From positions 1 through 64,000 of the forward strand of contig NZ_JAHKPO010000006.1 of NCBI RefSeq assembly GCF_018860365.1: 64,000 bases of DNA, in the 5' to 3' direction. The position numbers and the translations under genes were made by a program. Shown piece after piece: positions 17,829 to 26,587 of this stretch (positions are counted from its first letter, which is position 1; the number at the start of each line of letters is the position of its first letter). The notes below the pieces were generated by a model. It was not told the origin of the DNA. It did no database searches and was given only the letters and a program-made list of their open reading frames with translations. The stretch comes from Arenibacter algicola. GTDB lineage: Bacteria > Bacteroidota > Bacteroidia > Flavobacteriales > Flavobacteriaceae.

Positions 17829-18329
17829 ATGTCCAATAGAATTTTATCTCATGAGCAAATACAGCACAAAATAAAACGTATTGCTTACCAAATTTATGAG
17901 ACCAATGTTGATGAACCCGAAATTATTATAGCCGGGATTGAAGGGGGTGGATTAAATTTTGCAAAAAAAATTCAGGCCGTACTTCAGAAGATCACCGAGG
18001 CCAACATTATTCTGTGCAAAGTAATCATGGACAAGTCCAACCCTTTGGCCAGTGGCGTCAAGACTTCCATTCCAGAATCGGAATATACCAATAAATCCGT
18101 TGTCCTGGTAGACGATGTGCTCAATTCCGGAACAACTTTAATATATGGAGTCCATCATTTTCTACGTGTCCCATTAAAACAACTTAAAACGGCCGTATTG
18201 GTGAACAGGAATCACAAGAAATACCCTGTAAAGGCAGATTATAAAGGAATTTCCCTTTCCACATCTCTTCAAGAACATATCAATGTAGAATTCAAGGCCA
18301 AAAACGATTCGGTGTACCTAAGCGAGTAA
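17829..18329 (+). CDS. Phosphoribosyltransferase-domain protein
   Basis: Type I phosphoribosyltransferase fold, 166 residues, cytoplasmic. The PRPP-binding motif is VVLVDDVLNSGTTLIYGV (about residues 88-105), with the flexible loop and PPi-loop region IIIAGIEGGGLNFAKKI near the N-terminus. The length and motif resemble PyrR and hypoxanthine-type enzymes, but no base-specific assignment is possible. Last gene of the S4-methyltransferase-PRTase set; its end overlaps the converging aroK gene by 12 bases. Confidence 0.87.
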   Translation: MSNRILSHEQIQHKIKRIAYQIYETNVDEPEIIIAGIEGGGLNFAKKIQAVLQKITEANIILCKVIMDKSNPLASGVKTSIPESEYTNKSVVLVDDVLNSGTTLIYGVHHFLRVPLKQLKTAVLVNRNHKKYPVKADYKGISLSTSLQEHINVEFKAKNDSVYLSE

Positions 18330-18833
18330 TTCCTGTATTTCCACAACTAAGGATTCGGGATCCTTATTATCGCACTCAATAATATGATTCGCTTTAAGGT
18401 AAAAATTATTGCGCTCAAACAAATGCTTACCAATAAACTCCTGCAGGTCCCCATCGTCTAAATTTTTGATCAAAGGTCTATGTTCTTTTTCCAACATTAA
18501 CCTTTTTACGAGTCCAGGAATAGAAACTTTTAAATAGAAAACATGATCTGCCAACTCCAACATCGTGTCCATGTTTCCAGAATAACATGGAGTTCCACCA
18601 CCAGTAGATAGTATAAAGTTGTTTTTTTTGGACAAAACTTCATTTAAATATTCATGTTCTTTTTTCCTGAAAAAAATTTCGCCCTTCCCATTAAAAATGT
18701 TGGAAATGGAATCTGCCAGTCCTTCTTCAATGACTTCATCCAAATCTAAAAAACTAATTTTCAATTTCTTAGCCAACAATTTACCTATGGTGGTCTTACC
18801 GCTTCCCATATACCCTACCAATACTATTTTCAC
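18318..18833 (-). CDS. aroK: Shikimate kinase
   Basis: Phosphorylates shikimate in the chorismate pathway. The 171-residue NMP-kinase-fold protein starts with Walker A GYMGSGKTTIGKLLAKKL (P-loop about residues 7-15), has the shikimate-binding DLDEVIE and STGGGTP motifs, and an adenine-loop Arg in the HRPLI region. Normal length. It ends tail-to-tail in a 12-base overlap with the phosphoribosyltransferase gene. No other aromatic-pathway gene is adjacent. Confidence 0.95.
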   Translation of the reverse strand: MKIVLVGYMGSGKTTIGKLLAKKLKISFLDLDEVIEEGLADSISNIFNGKGEIFFRKKEHEYLNEVLSKKNNFILSTGGGTPCYSGNMDTMLELADHVFYLKVSIPGLVKRLMLEKEHRPLIKNLDDGDLQEFIGKHLFERNNFYLKANHIIECDNKDPESLVVEIQELLA

Positions 18834-18905
18834 GCTATTATTTTTTGTAAAATTGGTCTAATTTAATGGTAATTCAAAAAAAATTAAAAATTTCTCAAAA
18901 AGGCC

Positions 18906-18935
18906 TTGCAAAACAAACAAATGATATTATATTTG
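18906..18935 (+). promoter_or_regulatory. tRNA-Lys promoter
   Basis: TTG at 18906-18908 and TATATTTG at 18928-18935 are separated by 19 bases, the same spacing as the left-edge tandem promoters. An A/T-rich tract lies upstream. The short leader contains a GCAAAC/GTTTGC inverted repeat (18941-18959) before the tRNA. Confidence 0.75.
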
Positions 18936-18969
18936 CACCCGCAAACAACAATAGTTTGCAACACATTTT

Positions 18970-19042
18970 GACCTGGTAGCTCAGTTGGTAGAGCATCTCC
19001 CTTTTAAGGAGAGGGTCCTGGGTTCGAGCCCCAGCCCGGTCA
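18970..19042 (+). tRNA. tRNA-Lys (anticodon TTT)
   Basis: A 73-base cloverleaf: acceptor GACCTGG/CCCGGTC (one T-C mismatch at the fifth pair), D-arm GCTC-AGTTGGTA-GAGC, anticodon stem TCTCC/GGAGA around loop CTTTTAA (anticodon TTT), T-arm CTGGG-TTCGAGC-CCCAG, discriminator A. CCA is not encoded. Confidence 0.96.
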
Positions 19043-19043
19043 C

Positions 19044-19076
19044 AAAAAAGTTAAGTCTCGTACTTAACTTTTTTTG
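19044..19076 (+). terminator. Terminator after tRNA-Lys
   Basis: GTTAAGT and ACTTAAC form a 7-bp stem around CTCGT, flanked by A6 and T7 runs. Confidence 0.8.
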
Positions 19077-19152
19077 TTTGAAATAGTTTCTAATTACTTA
19101 AATTTAAGAACTATTTAAGCATACATAAAAGTCCTTTAACAAGACTTTTCAA

Positions 19153-19239
19153 GCCCACGTGGTGAAATTGGTAGACACGCCACCTTGAGGGGGTGGTGTT
19201 CGCAAGGACGTGCTAGTTCGAATCTAGTCGTGGGCACCA
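19153..19239 (+). tRNA. tRNA-Leu (anticodon GAG)
   Basis: An 87-base class II tRNA including an encoded CCA. Acceptor GCCCACG/CGTGGGC, anticodon stem CCACC/GGTGG around TTGAGGG (anticodon GAG), a long variable arm (TGTTCGCAAGGACG region) and T-loop TTCGAAT. It reads CUC/CUU codons. An AAAAGTC/GACTTTT repeat (19127-19149) lies just upstream. No promoter of the consensus form is visible between the two tRNAs, so readthrough from tRNA-Lys is possible. Confidence 0.96.
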
Positions 19240-19280
19240 AAAACCGCTGACTTCTTAAACGAGGTTGGCGGTTTTTTTTA
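19240..19280 (+). terminator. Terminator after tRNA-Leu
   Basis: CCGCTGACTTC pairs with GAGGTTGGCGG (11 bp, three G-T pairs), loop TTAAAC, followed by eight T residues. Confidence 0.85.
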
Positions 19281-20079
19281 TTCCCTTACCCTACTTTGGG
19301 CTTAGTCAATAATAAAGGATCAAGAACAATTGTTGTGTTTATGCAAATATTGTGGTTAATCTATAAAGGGACCATGCTTAATTGTTGTGTTTCTGCAAAA
19401 ATTGGGATTGAGATGATTTGTTGTGTGTTTTTTGTTTGATTTTATCTCTATTTATTGGGCATAATCGAATGAAACTTTTATCAAAATCATTCTTTCATTT
19501 TCTTTGCTTGTCCAAAGAAAACGAAACAAAAGAAAAGACCCTTCTTCACTATGTGGCCCCTAAAATCGTTGGATTTTAGGGACCGATGCCATGGCCTAAA
19601 TTATTTCCAAGGCTTCAATAATTCTTTACGGCCATGTCATCTCCACCACGGAAGAAGACCGACCTAACTACGGACTTCAAGGACAATATTCAACGGTATT
19701 CAATAATGGTCAATGATTTATTGACACTATATAGGTTGACGGAACAAAGGAACGGCCTATTTTTATTTTAGTAGTAAATCAAGGGGTTTTCACACCGGGT
19801 GTAGGTAGGCGTCCATAGAGCATTTCACCTTAGTGAAAGCGGCCTGGACGCTGCGGCCGTGCAAAGTCCGTAGATTTCAAGAAAAGAAAAATCAGCCTAG
19901 CGTTTTTTGGTTCGTTTTTTGGGCGATGCAAAAAATGAACAGAACACGAACTCTGGGATAGTCTATCCTATCTTTATCCAATTCACACACAACTTTTGGG
20001 ATTGATCCGAAGTTCCAATAAGTGATCTATTAGAAAAATTGCCTTACATATCTAGAAAATAAGCCTTATTTTCATAATA
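19281..20079. other. Gene-free, hairpin-rich intergenic stretch
   Basis: About 800 bases without a credible ORF. It holds two 25-base near-identical direct repeats (19328-19352 and 19380-19404, 23 of 25 matching; core AATTGTTGTGTTT-TGCAAA-ATTG) with a weaker third relative near 19424. A perfect 10-bp hairpin lies at 19558-19581 (CCCTAAAATC/GATTTTAGGG, GTTG loop). A nested structure lies at 19809-19851, with outer stem GCGTCCA/TGGACGC and inner stem TTTCAC/GTGAAA. An AAGAAAACGAAAC-type purine-rich segment lies at about 19515-19545. It may be a decayed repeat element or a non-coding RNA locus; I cannot decide. Confidence 0.5.
19328..19404 (+). repeat. Pair of 25-bp direct repeats
   Basis: Copies at 19328-19352 and 19380-19404 differ at two positions and are spaced 52 bases start-to-start. 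A shorter TTTGTTGTGTGTTT segment follows at about 19428. Confidence 0.6.
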
Positions 20080-20106
20080 TGGCATTTAGCTAAAATTGGA
20101 ATGCCA
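20080..20106. promoter_or_regulatory. Inverted repeat upstream of crtI (candidate operator)
   Basis: TGGCATT (20080-20086) and AATGCCA (20100-20106) form a perfect 7-bp inverted repeat with a 13-base centre, ending 20 bases before the crtI start. Many flavobacterial carotenoid operons carry a MerR-type regulator beside crtI; none is present here, so any regulator must be encoded elsewhere. Function is inference. Confidence 0.4.
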
Positions 20107-20126
20107 CAAATTATATACAAATACCT

Positions 20127-21590
20127 ATGGGCAAAAGAGTTATCATCATCGGATCTGGGTTTGCATCGCTTTCTGCATCCTGCTATTTGGCAAAACAGGG
20201 ATACGATGTGTCTATTTACGAGAAAAACATGACGGTTGGGGGCCGAGCTAGGCAATTTGTCCGGGATGGTTTCACTTTTGATATGGGGCCAAGTTGGTAT
20301 TGGATGCCGGATATATTTGAAAGTTTTTTCAATGATTTTGGCAAAAAAACATCGGACTACTATCAACTGGATAAGTTGGATCCTGCCTATAACATTTACT
20401 TTTCGGACGATGTTATTACCATAGGGGATAGTATGGACAAGATTTGCGAAGAATTTGAGCGAATTGAAAAAGGCAGTGCAGAACCTTTGCGCAAGTTCAT
20501 TAAAAAAGCACAGGACAATTATGAAATCGCCATTCACAAGATAGTCCTTCGCCCGGGCCTTTCCCCTTTGGAATTGGTTAGTAAAGATACCATAGTGCGT
20601 CTGGACCAGTTCTTTAAATCTATAAGTGACGAGGTCCGAAAACGTTTTAAAAACCCAAAACTAATTTCTACCCTAGAATTTCCAGTGCTGTTCTTAGGGG
20701 CCAAGCCCAGCAAAACCCCATCCTTTTATAGCTTTATGAATTTTGCCGATTTTGGACTGGGCACCTGGCATCCCAAAGGCGGAATGCACCAGGTTATTAG
20801 AGCCATGGAGCTTTTGGCTTTGGAATTGGGTGTCAAAATTTACACAGATCAGGCAGTAACAAAGATTGAAGTAACCAAGGGCAAGGCCACAGGCATTAGT
20901 GTTAATGGAAACACCATTAAAGCAGATGTTGTACTGAGCGGTGCCGATTACCACCATTCGGAAACATTGTTGGACCAACAATTTCGCCAATATTCCGAAG
21001 CATATTGGAACAAAAAAACCTTTGCCCCGTCCTCCTTATTATTCTATGTGGGGTTTGACAAAAAATTACAAAACGTATCCCATCATAACTTATTTTTCGA
21101 TACCAGCTTTGAACAACACGCCAAAGAAATATATGATGACCCCAAATGGCCCGAAGCACCGCTCTTCTATGCCAACTTTCCGTCCATCACAGATTCCAGT
21201 ATGGCTCCCGAAGGATGTGAAACAGGCTTTTTCCTAATTCCCATTGCCCCAGATTTGGAAGACACCCAAGAACTCCGAAATAAGTATTTTGATATTATTT
21301 TAAACAGGTTTCAAAAACTTACCGGGCAACAAGTAAAAAATAGTATTCTTTTTAAGGAAGACTTTTGTGTAAATGATTTTATTGACCAATACAATTCCTA
21401 TAAGGGAAATGCCTATGGCATGGCCAATACCCTGTTGCAAACTGCCTTTCTTAGACCTAAATTACACAGTAAAAAAGTAGATAATCTATTTTTCACCGGC
21501 CAGCTTACCGTGCCTGGTCCAGGCGTACCTCCAGCCCTAATTTCCGGAAAATTGGTGTCGGAACTTATTGTTAAATATCAGAAAACTTAA
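20127..21590 (+). CDS. crtI: Phytoene desaturase / dehydrogenase
   Basis: FAD-dependent CrtI-type desaturase that converts phytoene to lycopene at the inner membrane. The 487-residue product has the N-terminal dinucleotide-binding motif IIIGSGFASLSASCYLAKQGY (a variant of GxGxxG), followed by VGGRARQF and FDMGPSWYWMP. The C-terminal CrtI signature FFTGQLTVPGPGVPPALISGKLV is present. Length is normal. First gene of crtI-crtB-crtZ; crtB begins two bases after its stop. It is preceded by an inverted repeat at 20080-20106. Confidence 0.95.
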   Translation: MGKRVIIIGSGFASLSASCYLAKQGYDVSIYEKNMTVGGRARQFVRDGFTFDMGPSWYWMPDIFESFFNDFGKKTSDYYQLDKLDPAYNIYFSDDVITIGDSMDKICEEFERIEKGSAEPLRKFIKKAQDNYEIAIHKIVLRPGLSPLELVSKDTIVRLDQFFKSISDEVRKRFKNPKLISTLEFPVLFLGAKPSKTPSFYSFMNFADFGLGTWHPKGGMHQVIRAMELLALELGVKIYTDQAVTKIEVTKGKATGISVNGNTIKADVVLSGADYHHSETLLDQQFRQYSEAYWNKKTFAPSSLLFYVGFDKKLQNVSHHNLFFDTSFEQHAKEIYDDPKWPEAPLFYANFPSITDSSMAPEGCETGFFLIPIAPDLEDTQELRNKYFDIILNRFQKLTGQQVKNSILFKEDFCVNDFIDQYNSYKGNAYGMANTLLQTAFLRPKLHSKKVDNLFFTGQLTVPGPGVPPALISGKLVSELIVKYQKT

Positions 21591-21592
21591 AT

Positions 21593-22432
21593 ATGAAGTC
21601 AATTTTTGATACCGTTTCCCTGGAATGCAGTAAGCTCGTCACCGAACATTACAGCACCTCCTTTACCTTGGCCACCAAAATGTTGGCTCCGTCCATAAGA
21701 GGGGATATATATAACATTTATGGCTTTGTACGGTTTGCCGATGAAATTGTGGACAGTTTTCACGATTATGATAAGTTGTTTTTATTGAATAAATTTGAGA
21801 AGGATTTGAAGGATGCTCTGGAACACAAAATAAGTCTTAATCCCATTCTAAATTCATTTCAACATACCTTCCACAAATATGACATTCCACTGCATTTGGT
21901 GACCTCATTCCTGAAGAGTATGCGGATGGACTTGGAAAAAAGGATTTGTCTTACTGATAGCCAGTATCAGGAATATATTTATGGCTCCGCGGATGTGGTT
22001 GGCTTAATGTGCTTAATGGTTTTTGTACAGGGAGACCAAATAGAGTATGAAAAACTTAAACCCTCAGCTATGGCCTTGGGATCTGCTTTTCAAAAGATGA
22101 ATTTTTTAAGGGACTTAAAAACAGATTTTGAAGATTTGAACAGAACTTATTTCCCGAACACCAATCTCCAAAATCTGACAGAGGAAGCCAAAAACAAAAT
22201 TGTTGAAGAAATAAAATCCGATTTTAAATTGGGATATTCCGGCATAATTCAATTGCCCCGTGAAGCTAAATTTGGTGTTTATACAGCATATAGATATTAT
22301 TTTAAGTTGTTGAAAAAATTGCAGGACACGCCTTCATCGCAGATCATGGGTACTAGAATACGGGTTTCCAATCTACACAAATTTAGATTATTGGTCAATT
22401 CGTATATTAACTACAAATTAAAACTGGTTTAG
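21593..22432 (+). CDS. crtB: Phytoene synthase
   Basis: Condenses two geranylgeranyl diphosphates to phytoene. The 279-residue squalene/phytoene-synthase-fold protein carries the first Asp-rich motif in YGFVRFADEIVDSF (DxxxD) and the second in FLRDLKTDFEDLNRTYFP, with YSTSFTLATKML near the N-terminus and the family block GSADVVGLMCL. It follows crtI by two bases and precedes crtZ by one base, implying coupled translation. Confidence 0.96.
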   Translation: MKSIFDTVSLECSKLVTEHYSTSFTLATKMLAPSIRGDIYNIYGFVRFADEIVDSFHDYDKLFLLNKFEKDLKDALEHKISLNPILNSFQHTFHKYDIPLHLVTSFLKSMRMDLEKRICLTDSQYQEYIYGSADVVGLMCLMVFVQGDQIEYEKLKPSAMALGSAFQKMNFLRDLKTDFEDLNRTYFPNTNLQNLTEEAKNKIVEEIKSDFKLGYSGIIQLPREAKFGVYTAYRYYFKLLKKLQDTPSSQIMGTRIRVSNLHKFRLLVNSYINYKLKLV

Positions 22433-22433
22433 G

Positions 22434-22898
22434 ATGAAAATGTTGATTTGGATTTTAATTTTCTTCGCCACTTTTTCCTTTATGGAATTTATGGCCTGGT
22501 TTACCCATAAATATATTATGCATGGTTTCTTATGGTCATTGCACAGGGATCACCATAAAAAGGACCACGATTCATGGTTTGAAAGAAACGATGCATTTTT
22601 TTTGTTCTACGCCGCGGTCAGCATGACTTTCTTTTGGCTAGGCTCCCAAACCGATTTTTGGTACGGATGGCCCTTAGGGTTTGGCATATTGGCTTATGGA
22701 GCCGCTTACTTCCTGGTTCATGATATTTTTATACACCAAAGGTTTAAATTGTTCAGAAATGCAAATAATTGGTATGCCAAAGGGGTAAGGAGAGCTCATA
22801 AAATGCATCATAAACATTTAGGAAAAGAGGACGGGGAATGTTTTGGAATGCTAATGGTACCCTTTAAGTATTTCCGGAAAAAAGAAAAAAAGAATTAG
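22434..22898 (+). CDS. crtZ: Beta-carotene hydroxylase
   Basis: Membrane di-iron hydroxylase that adds hydroxyl groups to the beta-ionone rings to give zeaxanthin. The 154-residue protein has the fatty-acid-hydroxylase histidine clusters HKYIMHG, HRDHHKKDHD, HDIFIHQR and HKMHHKH, and about four membrane helices. The substrate beta-carotene needs a lycopene cyclase (crtY or crtYcd), which is not in this operon or window. Last gene of the operon; the converging tlpA gene starts ten bases downstream of its end, with no strong terminator between them. Confidence 0.94.
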   Translation: MKMLIWILIFFATFSFMEFMAWFTHKYIMHGFLWSLHRDHHKKDHDSWFERNDAFFLFYAAVSMTFFWLGSQTDFWYGWPLGFGILAYGAAYFLVHDIFIHQRFKLFRNANNWYAKGVRRAHKMHHKHLGKEDGECFGMLMVPFKYFRKKEKKN

Positions 22899-22908
22899 GA
22901 CCCTAATA

Positions 22909-23472
22909 TTACTTACTTAACAGGCCGTCTATAAGCGCCCTTGTTTTGCTACTGTTCCAATCTGCAGCACCGGTTTCCGCTACAACAATTTTACCTTCCT
23001 TGTCAATAATGTATGTAGTTGGAAGGAGCTTGGATCTAAGCGTTTTAGGCGTTTCTGAAGCAGGATAGTAAACAGGGAGATCCAAATTCTTTCTTTTTAA
23101 AAAGTTCACCACTTTTTGACGGTCGTCCGAAGTAACGAACATAAACGTAACCTTATCACCATAATCATTATAAAGATCCTGCATACTCGGCATTTCCGCT
23201 ACACATGGAGGACACCAAGTTGCCCAAAAATTCACAAGGATTACCTTTCCCTTTTGATCTTCAAAATCAAATGACCTATTTTCCAAATCGGTCAATTTCC
23301 ACTGATACGAATCCAAAGGAACCTGCACCCCCTCCTTTACCATAGCAGCACTTGTAGATAACAATTGGCTAGCAAAAACCTTTACTTTAAATCCTAGCGG
23401 AGTAAATAACAACACCAGAACGGCAAGAATAAAAACACCATTAATAATCCACTTCTTGTTAGGTACCATCAT
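22909..23472 (-). CDS. TlpA-family thiol:disulfide oxidoreductase
   Basis: Membrane-anchored periplasmic thioredoxin-fold protein of about 187 residues. An N-terminal helix (WIINGVFILAVLVLLFTPLGF) is followed by the redlox-active motif NFWATWCPPCVAEMPS (Cys87, Cys90) and the cis-Pro block KLLPTTYIID. It probably reduces or resolves disulfides, for example in cytochrome c maturation, but the partner is unknown. The start is the double ATG at 23472; an upstream in-frame TTG overlaps the neighbour. It lies 7 bases after a paralogue (23480-24040) that shares the same layout but lacks both cysteines. Confidence 0.92.
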   Translation of the reverse strand: MMVPNKKWIINGVFILAVLVLLFTPLGFKVKVFASQLLSTSAAMVKEGVQVPLDSYQWKLTDLENRSFDFEDQKGKVILVNFWATWCPPCVAEMPSMQDLYNDYGDKVTFMFVTSDDRQKVVNFLKRKNLDLPVYYPASETPKTLRSKLLPTTYIIDKEGKIVVAETGAADWNSSKTRALIDGLLSK

Positions 23473-23479
23473 ATAGTCT

Positions 23480-24040
23480 CTATTTAGCAATAAGATCGTC
23501 CAAGATGGCCTTTACCTTGTCATTGTCCCAATCCGCTACCCCTTCCTTACTAATTACTATCCTTCCCTCCTTATCCAACAAATAGGATCGTGGTGGTTTG
23601 GAACCATCTACAGGCATGGGATCCCCTACTATGGAATAAGTTACCGGAAAGGTAAAACCGTGATCCTCCATGAATTTCTCTACCGGTTCCCTTTCCTCAT
23701 TGGTAATGATATAAAAATCTATCTTACCCTTATAATCATCATATAATTTTTGGATACTTTCCACTTCGGCCTCACTAGGAATATTCCAAGACCTCCAAAA
23801 ATTGATAAAGACAACACGACCTTTGGACTTCTTAAAATTGAAGAAATTCCAATTGGCATCTTTTAATTTCCAATTGTAATCCTTAATCTGTCCCCTATTG
23901 ATTTCTTTAGTTACTTCCGGTGAAAAGGAGAACCATTTATTTAACAACACCTTGCTATAGTCGCCCAAGGGCGTTACAAAAAAAGATAGAATTAAAGCCA
24001 TAAAGGCGATGTTCAAAACAGTTTTTTTACGAATTTTCAT
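23480..24040 (-). CDS. TlpA-like protein lacking the CxxC active site
   Basis: Paralogue of the downstream TlpA protein, 186 residues, with the same arrangement: N-terminal membrane helix ending FVTPLGDYSK, the domain-entry block DYNWKLKDANWNFFNF, the motif VVFINFWRSWNIPSEAEVES and the cis-Pro block KPPRSYLLDKEGRIVISKEG. At the active site the two cysteines are Asn86 and Ser89 (WNIPS instead of WCPPC), while the preceding Trp, the Pro and the cis-Pro are kept. It cannot do thiol chemistry by the usual mechanism and may act as a chaperone, adaptor or regulator of its neighbour. The tandem pair clearly arose by duplication. The reading frame is intact. Confidence 0.88.
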   Translation of the reverse strand: MKIRKKTVLNIAFMALILSFFVTPLGDYSKVLLNKWFSFSPEVTKEINRGQIKDYNWKLKDANWNFFNFKKSKGRVVFINFWRSWNIPSEAEVESIQKLYDDYKGKIDFYIITNEEREPVEKFMEDHGFTFPVTYSIVGDPMPVDGSKPPRSYLLDKEGRIVISKEGVADWDNDKVKAILDDLIAK

Positions 24041-24064
24041 TTAATTTATCCTTTTGTCAAAACT

Positions 24065-24096
24065 AAAAAACTCCTGATGAATATCAGGAGTTTTTA
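24065..24096 (-). terminator. Aconitase terminator
   Basis: ACTCCTGAT and ATCAGGAGT form a stem around GAAT, with A and T runs on both sides. It lies just past the aconitase stop at 24118 and before the TlpA-like gene. Confidence 0.85.
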
Positions 24097-24117
24097 TAAA
24101 GTATTTACAATACTAAA

Positions 24118-26385
24118 TTAAGCCGCGTTCTCCCTTTTTATAACGTTAAGGGCGGAGCCTTCATTAAACCATTCAATCTGCGATTGATTATAGGTATGGT
24201 TTAATTTAATAGTGTCCTTAGAACCATCTTTATGTACCAATTCCAAGGTAATTTGCTTTTCTGGGGCAAAATCCTTTATATCGATAAAGTTGAAGGTATC
24301 ATCCTCTTGTATCAAGTCATAATCACTTTCATTGGCAAAAGTTAATCCCAACATACCTTGTTTCTTAAGGTTGGTTTCATGGATACGTGCAAATGACTTA
24401 ACGATTACCACAGCTACACCCAAATGTCTTGGCTGCATGGCAGCATGTTCACGTGACGATCCTTCTCCATAGTTATGATCTCCCACAACTACTGTTTTTA
24501 TTCCAGCGGCCTTGTAAGCCCTTTGTGCATCAGGAACACCAACATACTCTCCAGTAAGCTGATTCTTTACGAAATTTGTCTTTTTATTGAAGGCATTTAC
24601 CGCCCCTATCAAGGTGTTATTGGCAATATTATCCAAATGACCTCTAAAACGCAACCAAGGACCAGCCATGGAAATGTGGTCTGTAGTACATTTTCCAAAG
24701 GCCTTGATCAATAATTTAGCCCCTTGAAGACTTTCCGGTTTTATAGGAGTAAAAGGATCCAACAATTGCAAACGTTCTGACTTGGGATCTACCTTTACTT
24801 CAACACCCGAACCATCTTCCATTGGTGCCAAATAACCTGCATCTTCCACTTCAAATCCTTTTGGAGGCAATTCAATCCCCAATGGCTCGTCCAATTTAAC
24901 TTCTTGTCCGTCCTCGTTGATCAAAGTATCGTTCATTGGATCAAAATCCAATCTACCTGAAATTGCAATTGCAGCCACCATTTCTGGGGAACCTACAAAA
25001 GCGTGGGTATTTGGATTTCCATCTGCCCTCTTGGAAAAGTTACGGTTAAAGGAATGGACTATAGTATTCTTCTCATCACCTTTTAGATCACTACGATCCC
25101 ATTGTCCTATACATGGACCACAGGCATTGGTAAATACCGTTGCTCCCAAATTTTCGAATATCTGCAACAAACCATCACGTTCCGCTGTAAATCTGATCTG
25201 TTCAGACCCTGGATTGATACCGAAATCCGATTTTGGTTTTATCTTTTTATCAACAGCCTGCTTGGCAATAGAGGCAGCCCTGGTCAAATCCTCATAAGAA
25301 GAATTGGTACAAGACCCTATTAGGCCCCAATCCACTTTTAAAGGCCATCCGTTAGCTTTCGCCTTTTCTCCCAACTGCCCTACCGGAGTAGCTAAATCTG
25401 GGGTAAATGGACCATTAAGATGTGGCTTAAGCGTGTTCAGATCTATTTCTATAATTTCATCAAAATATTTCTCAGGATTGGCATATACCTCAGGATCTGC
25501 AGTCAAGTAATCCTTAACGGCATTTGCTGCATCGGCAACATCATTTCTATCCGTAGCCCTTAAATATCTTTCCATAGAGGCATCATAACCGAAGGTAGAG
25601 GTAGTAGCCCCAACTTCAGCGCCCATGTTACATATGGTACCTTTACCGGTACAAGAAAGATTTTTAGCCCCTTCACCAAAATACTCTATAATGGCTCCGG
25701 TACCACCCTTTACGGTTAGTATACCAGCCACTTTTAAAATAACATCCTTGGCAGATGTCCAGCCAGAGATATTACCGGTTAATTTCACTCCTATCAATTT
25801 TGGAAACTTAAGTTCCCAGGCCATTCCGGCCATAACATCCACAGCATCGGCCCCACCTACACCAATGGCAACCATTCCAAGACCCCCGGCGTTAACTGTA
25901 TGGGAGTCGGTTCCTATCATCATTCCTCCAGGAAAGGCATAGTTTTCAAGAACTACTTGGTGAATAATACCAGCACCTGGCTTCCAAAAACCAATTCCGT
26001 ACTTATTGGAAACAGATTCCAAAAAATTAAAAACTTCGGCACTGGAAGTATTGGCCACTTTCAAATCTGCCACAGCTCCACTTTTTGCCTGTATAAGGTG
26101 ATCACAATGAACTGTAGTTGGTACAGCTACTTTTGGTTTTCCAGCCTGCATAAATTGTAACAATGCCATTTGCGCAGTAGCATCCTGACAAGCGATTCGA
26201 TCCGGTGCAAAATCAACATAGTCCTTACCTCTATTAAATGCCTTGGTAGGCGTACCGTCCCACAAGTGGGAATACAAAATTTTCTCTGAAAGGGTTAAAG
26301 GTTTTCCAACAATTTCACGCGCCTTATCAACACGTTCGGACATGTTGGCATACACCTTTTTAATCATATCAATATCGAATGCCAT
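24118..26385 (-). CDS. Aconitate hydratase (mitochondrial-type)
   Basis: TCA-cycle enzyme interconverting citrate and isocitrate with a 4Fe-4S cluster. The 755-residue protein is of the mitochondrial ACO2 type rather than Acn[49 protein letters not shown], and cluster cysteines in [11 protein letters not shown] and [10 protein letters not shown]. The C-terminal swivel domain carries [22 protein letters not shown] and [15 protein letters not shown]. Length and motifs are complete. A TAATTTTG box on the minus strand (complement of 26417-26424) may be its -7 element; no -33 TTG is visible. Terminator at 24065-24096. Confidence 0.96.
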   Translation of the reverse strand: MAFDIDMIKKVYANMSERVDKAREIVGKPLTLSEKILYSHLWDGTPTKAFNRGKDYVDFAPDRIACQDATAQMALLQFMQAGKPKVAVPTTVHCDHLIQAKSGAVADLKVANTSSAEVFNFLESVSNKYGIGFWKPGAGIIHQVVLENYAFPGGMMIGTDSHTVNAGGLGMVAIGVGGADAVDVMAGMAWELKFPKLIGVKLTGNISGWTSAKDVILKVAGILTVKGGTGAIIEYFGEGAKNLSCTGKGTICNMGAEVGATTSTFGYDASMERYLRATDRNDVADAANAVKDYLTADPEVYANPEKYFDEIIEIDLNTLKPHLNGPFTPDLATPVGQLGEKAKANGWPLKVDWGLIGSCTNSSYEDLTRAASIAKQAVDKKIKPKSDFGINPGSEQIRFTAERDGLLQIFENLGATVFTNACGPCIGQWDRSDLKGDEKNTIVHSFNRNFSKRADGNPNTHAFVGSPEMVAAIAISGRLDFDPMNDTLINEDGQEVKLDEPLGIELPPKGFEVEDAGYLAPMEDGSGVEVKVDPKSERLQLLDPFTPIKPESLQGAKLLIKAFGKCTTDHISMAGPWLRFRGHLDNIANNTLIGAVNAFNKKTNFVKNQLTGEYVGVPDAQRAYKAAGIKTVVVGDHNYGEGSSREHAAMQPRHLGVAVVIVKSFARIHETNLKKQGMLGLTFANESDYDLIQEDDTFNFIDIKDFAPEKQITLELVHKDGSKDTIKLNHTYNQSQIEWFNEGSALNVIKRENAA

Positions 26386-26587
26386 TATCTATAAAATTTT
26401 AGTTTAAGTTATTCTTCAAAATTAAGAAAATACCTTACGTTTATAAAACTTTTAAACTAAGAATACGACAAGAATACGCCAATTTTATGTAATTGTAAAA
26501 AAGATTGCCCTTATAGGAATGTAAATGCAATAAATTTCATTTTTTTGAGCCTATAAAAATCGAGTAATTCTTGCTTATTTTAGTCTA

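Noticed and set aside
19153-19280. tRNA-Leu as an active integration site with a phage or island to its right
   Set aside because: No integrase, no repeated 3' tRNA fragment within the window; the downstream DNA is non-coding and then the carotenoid operon.
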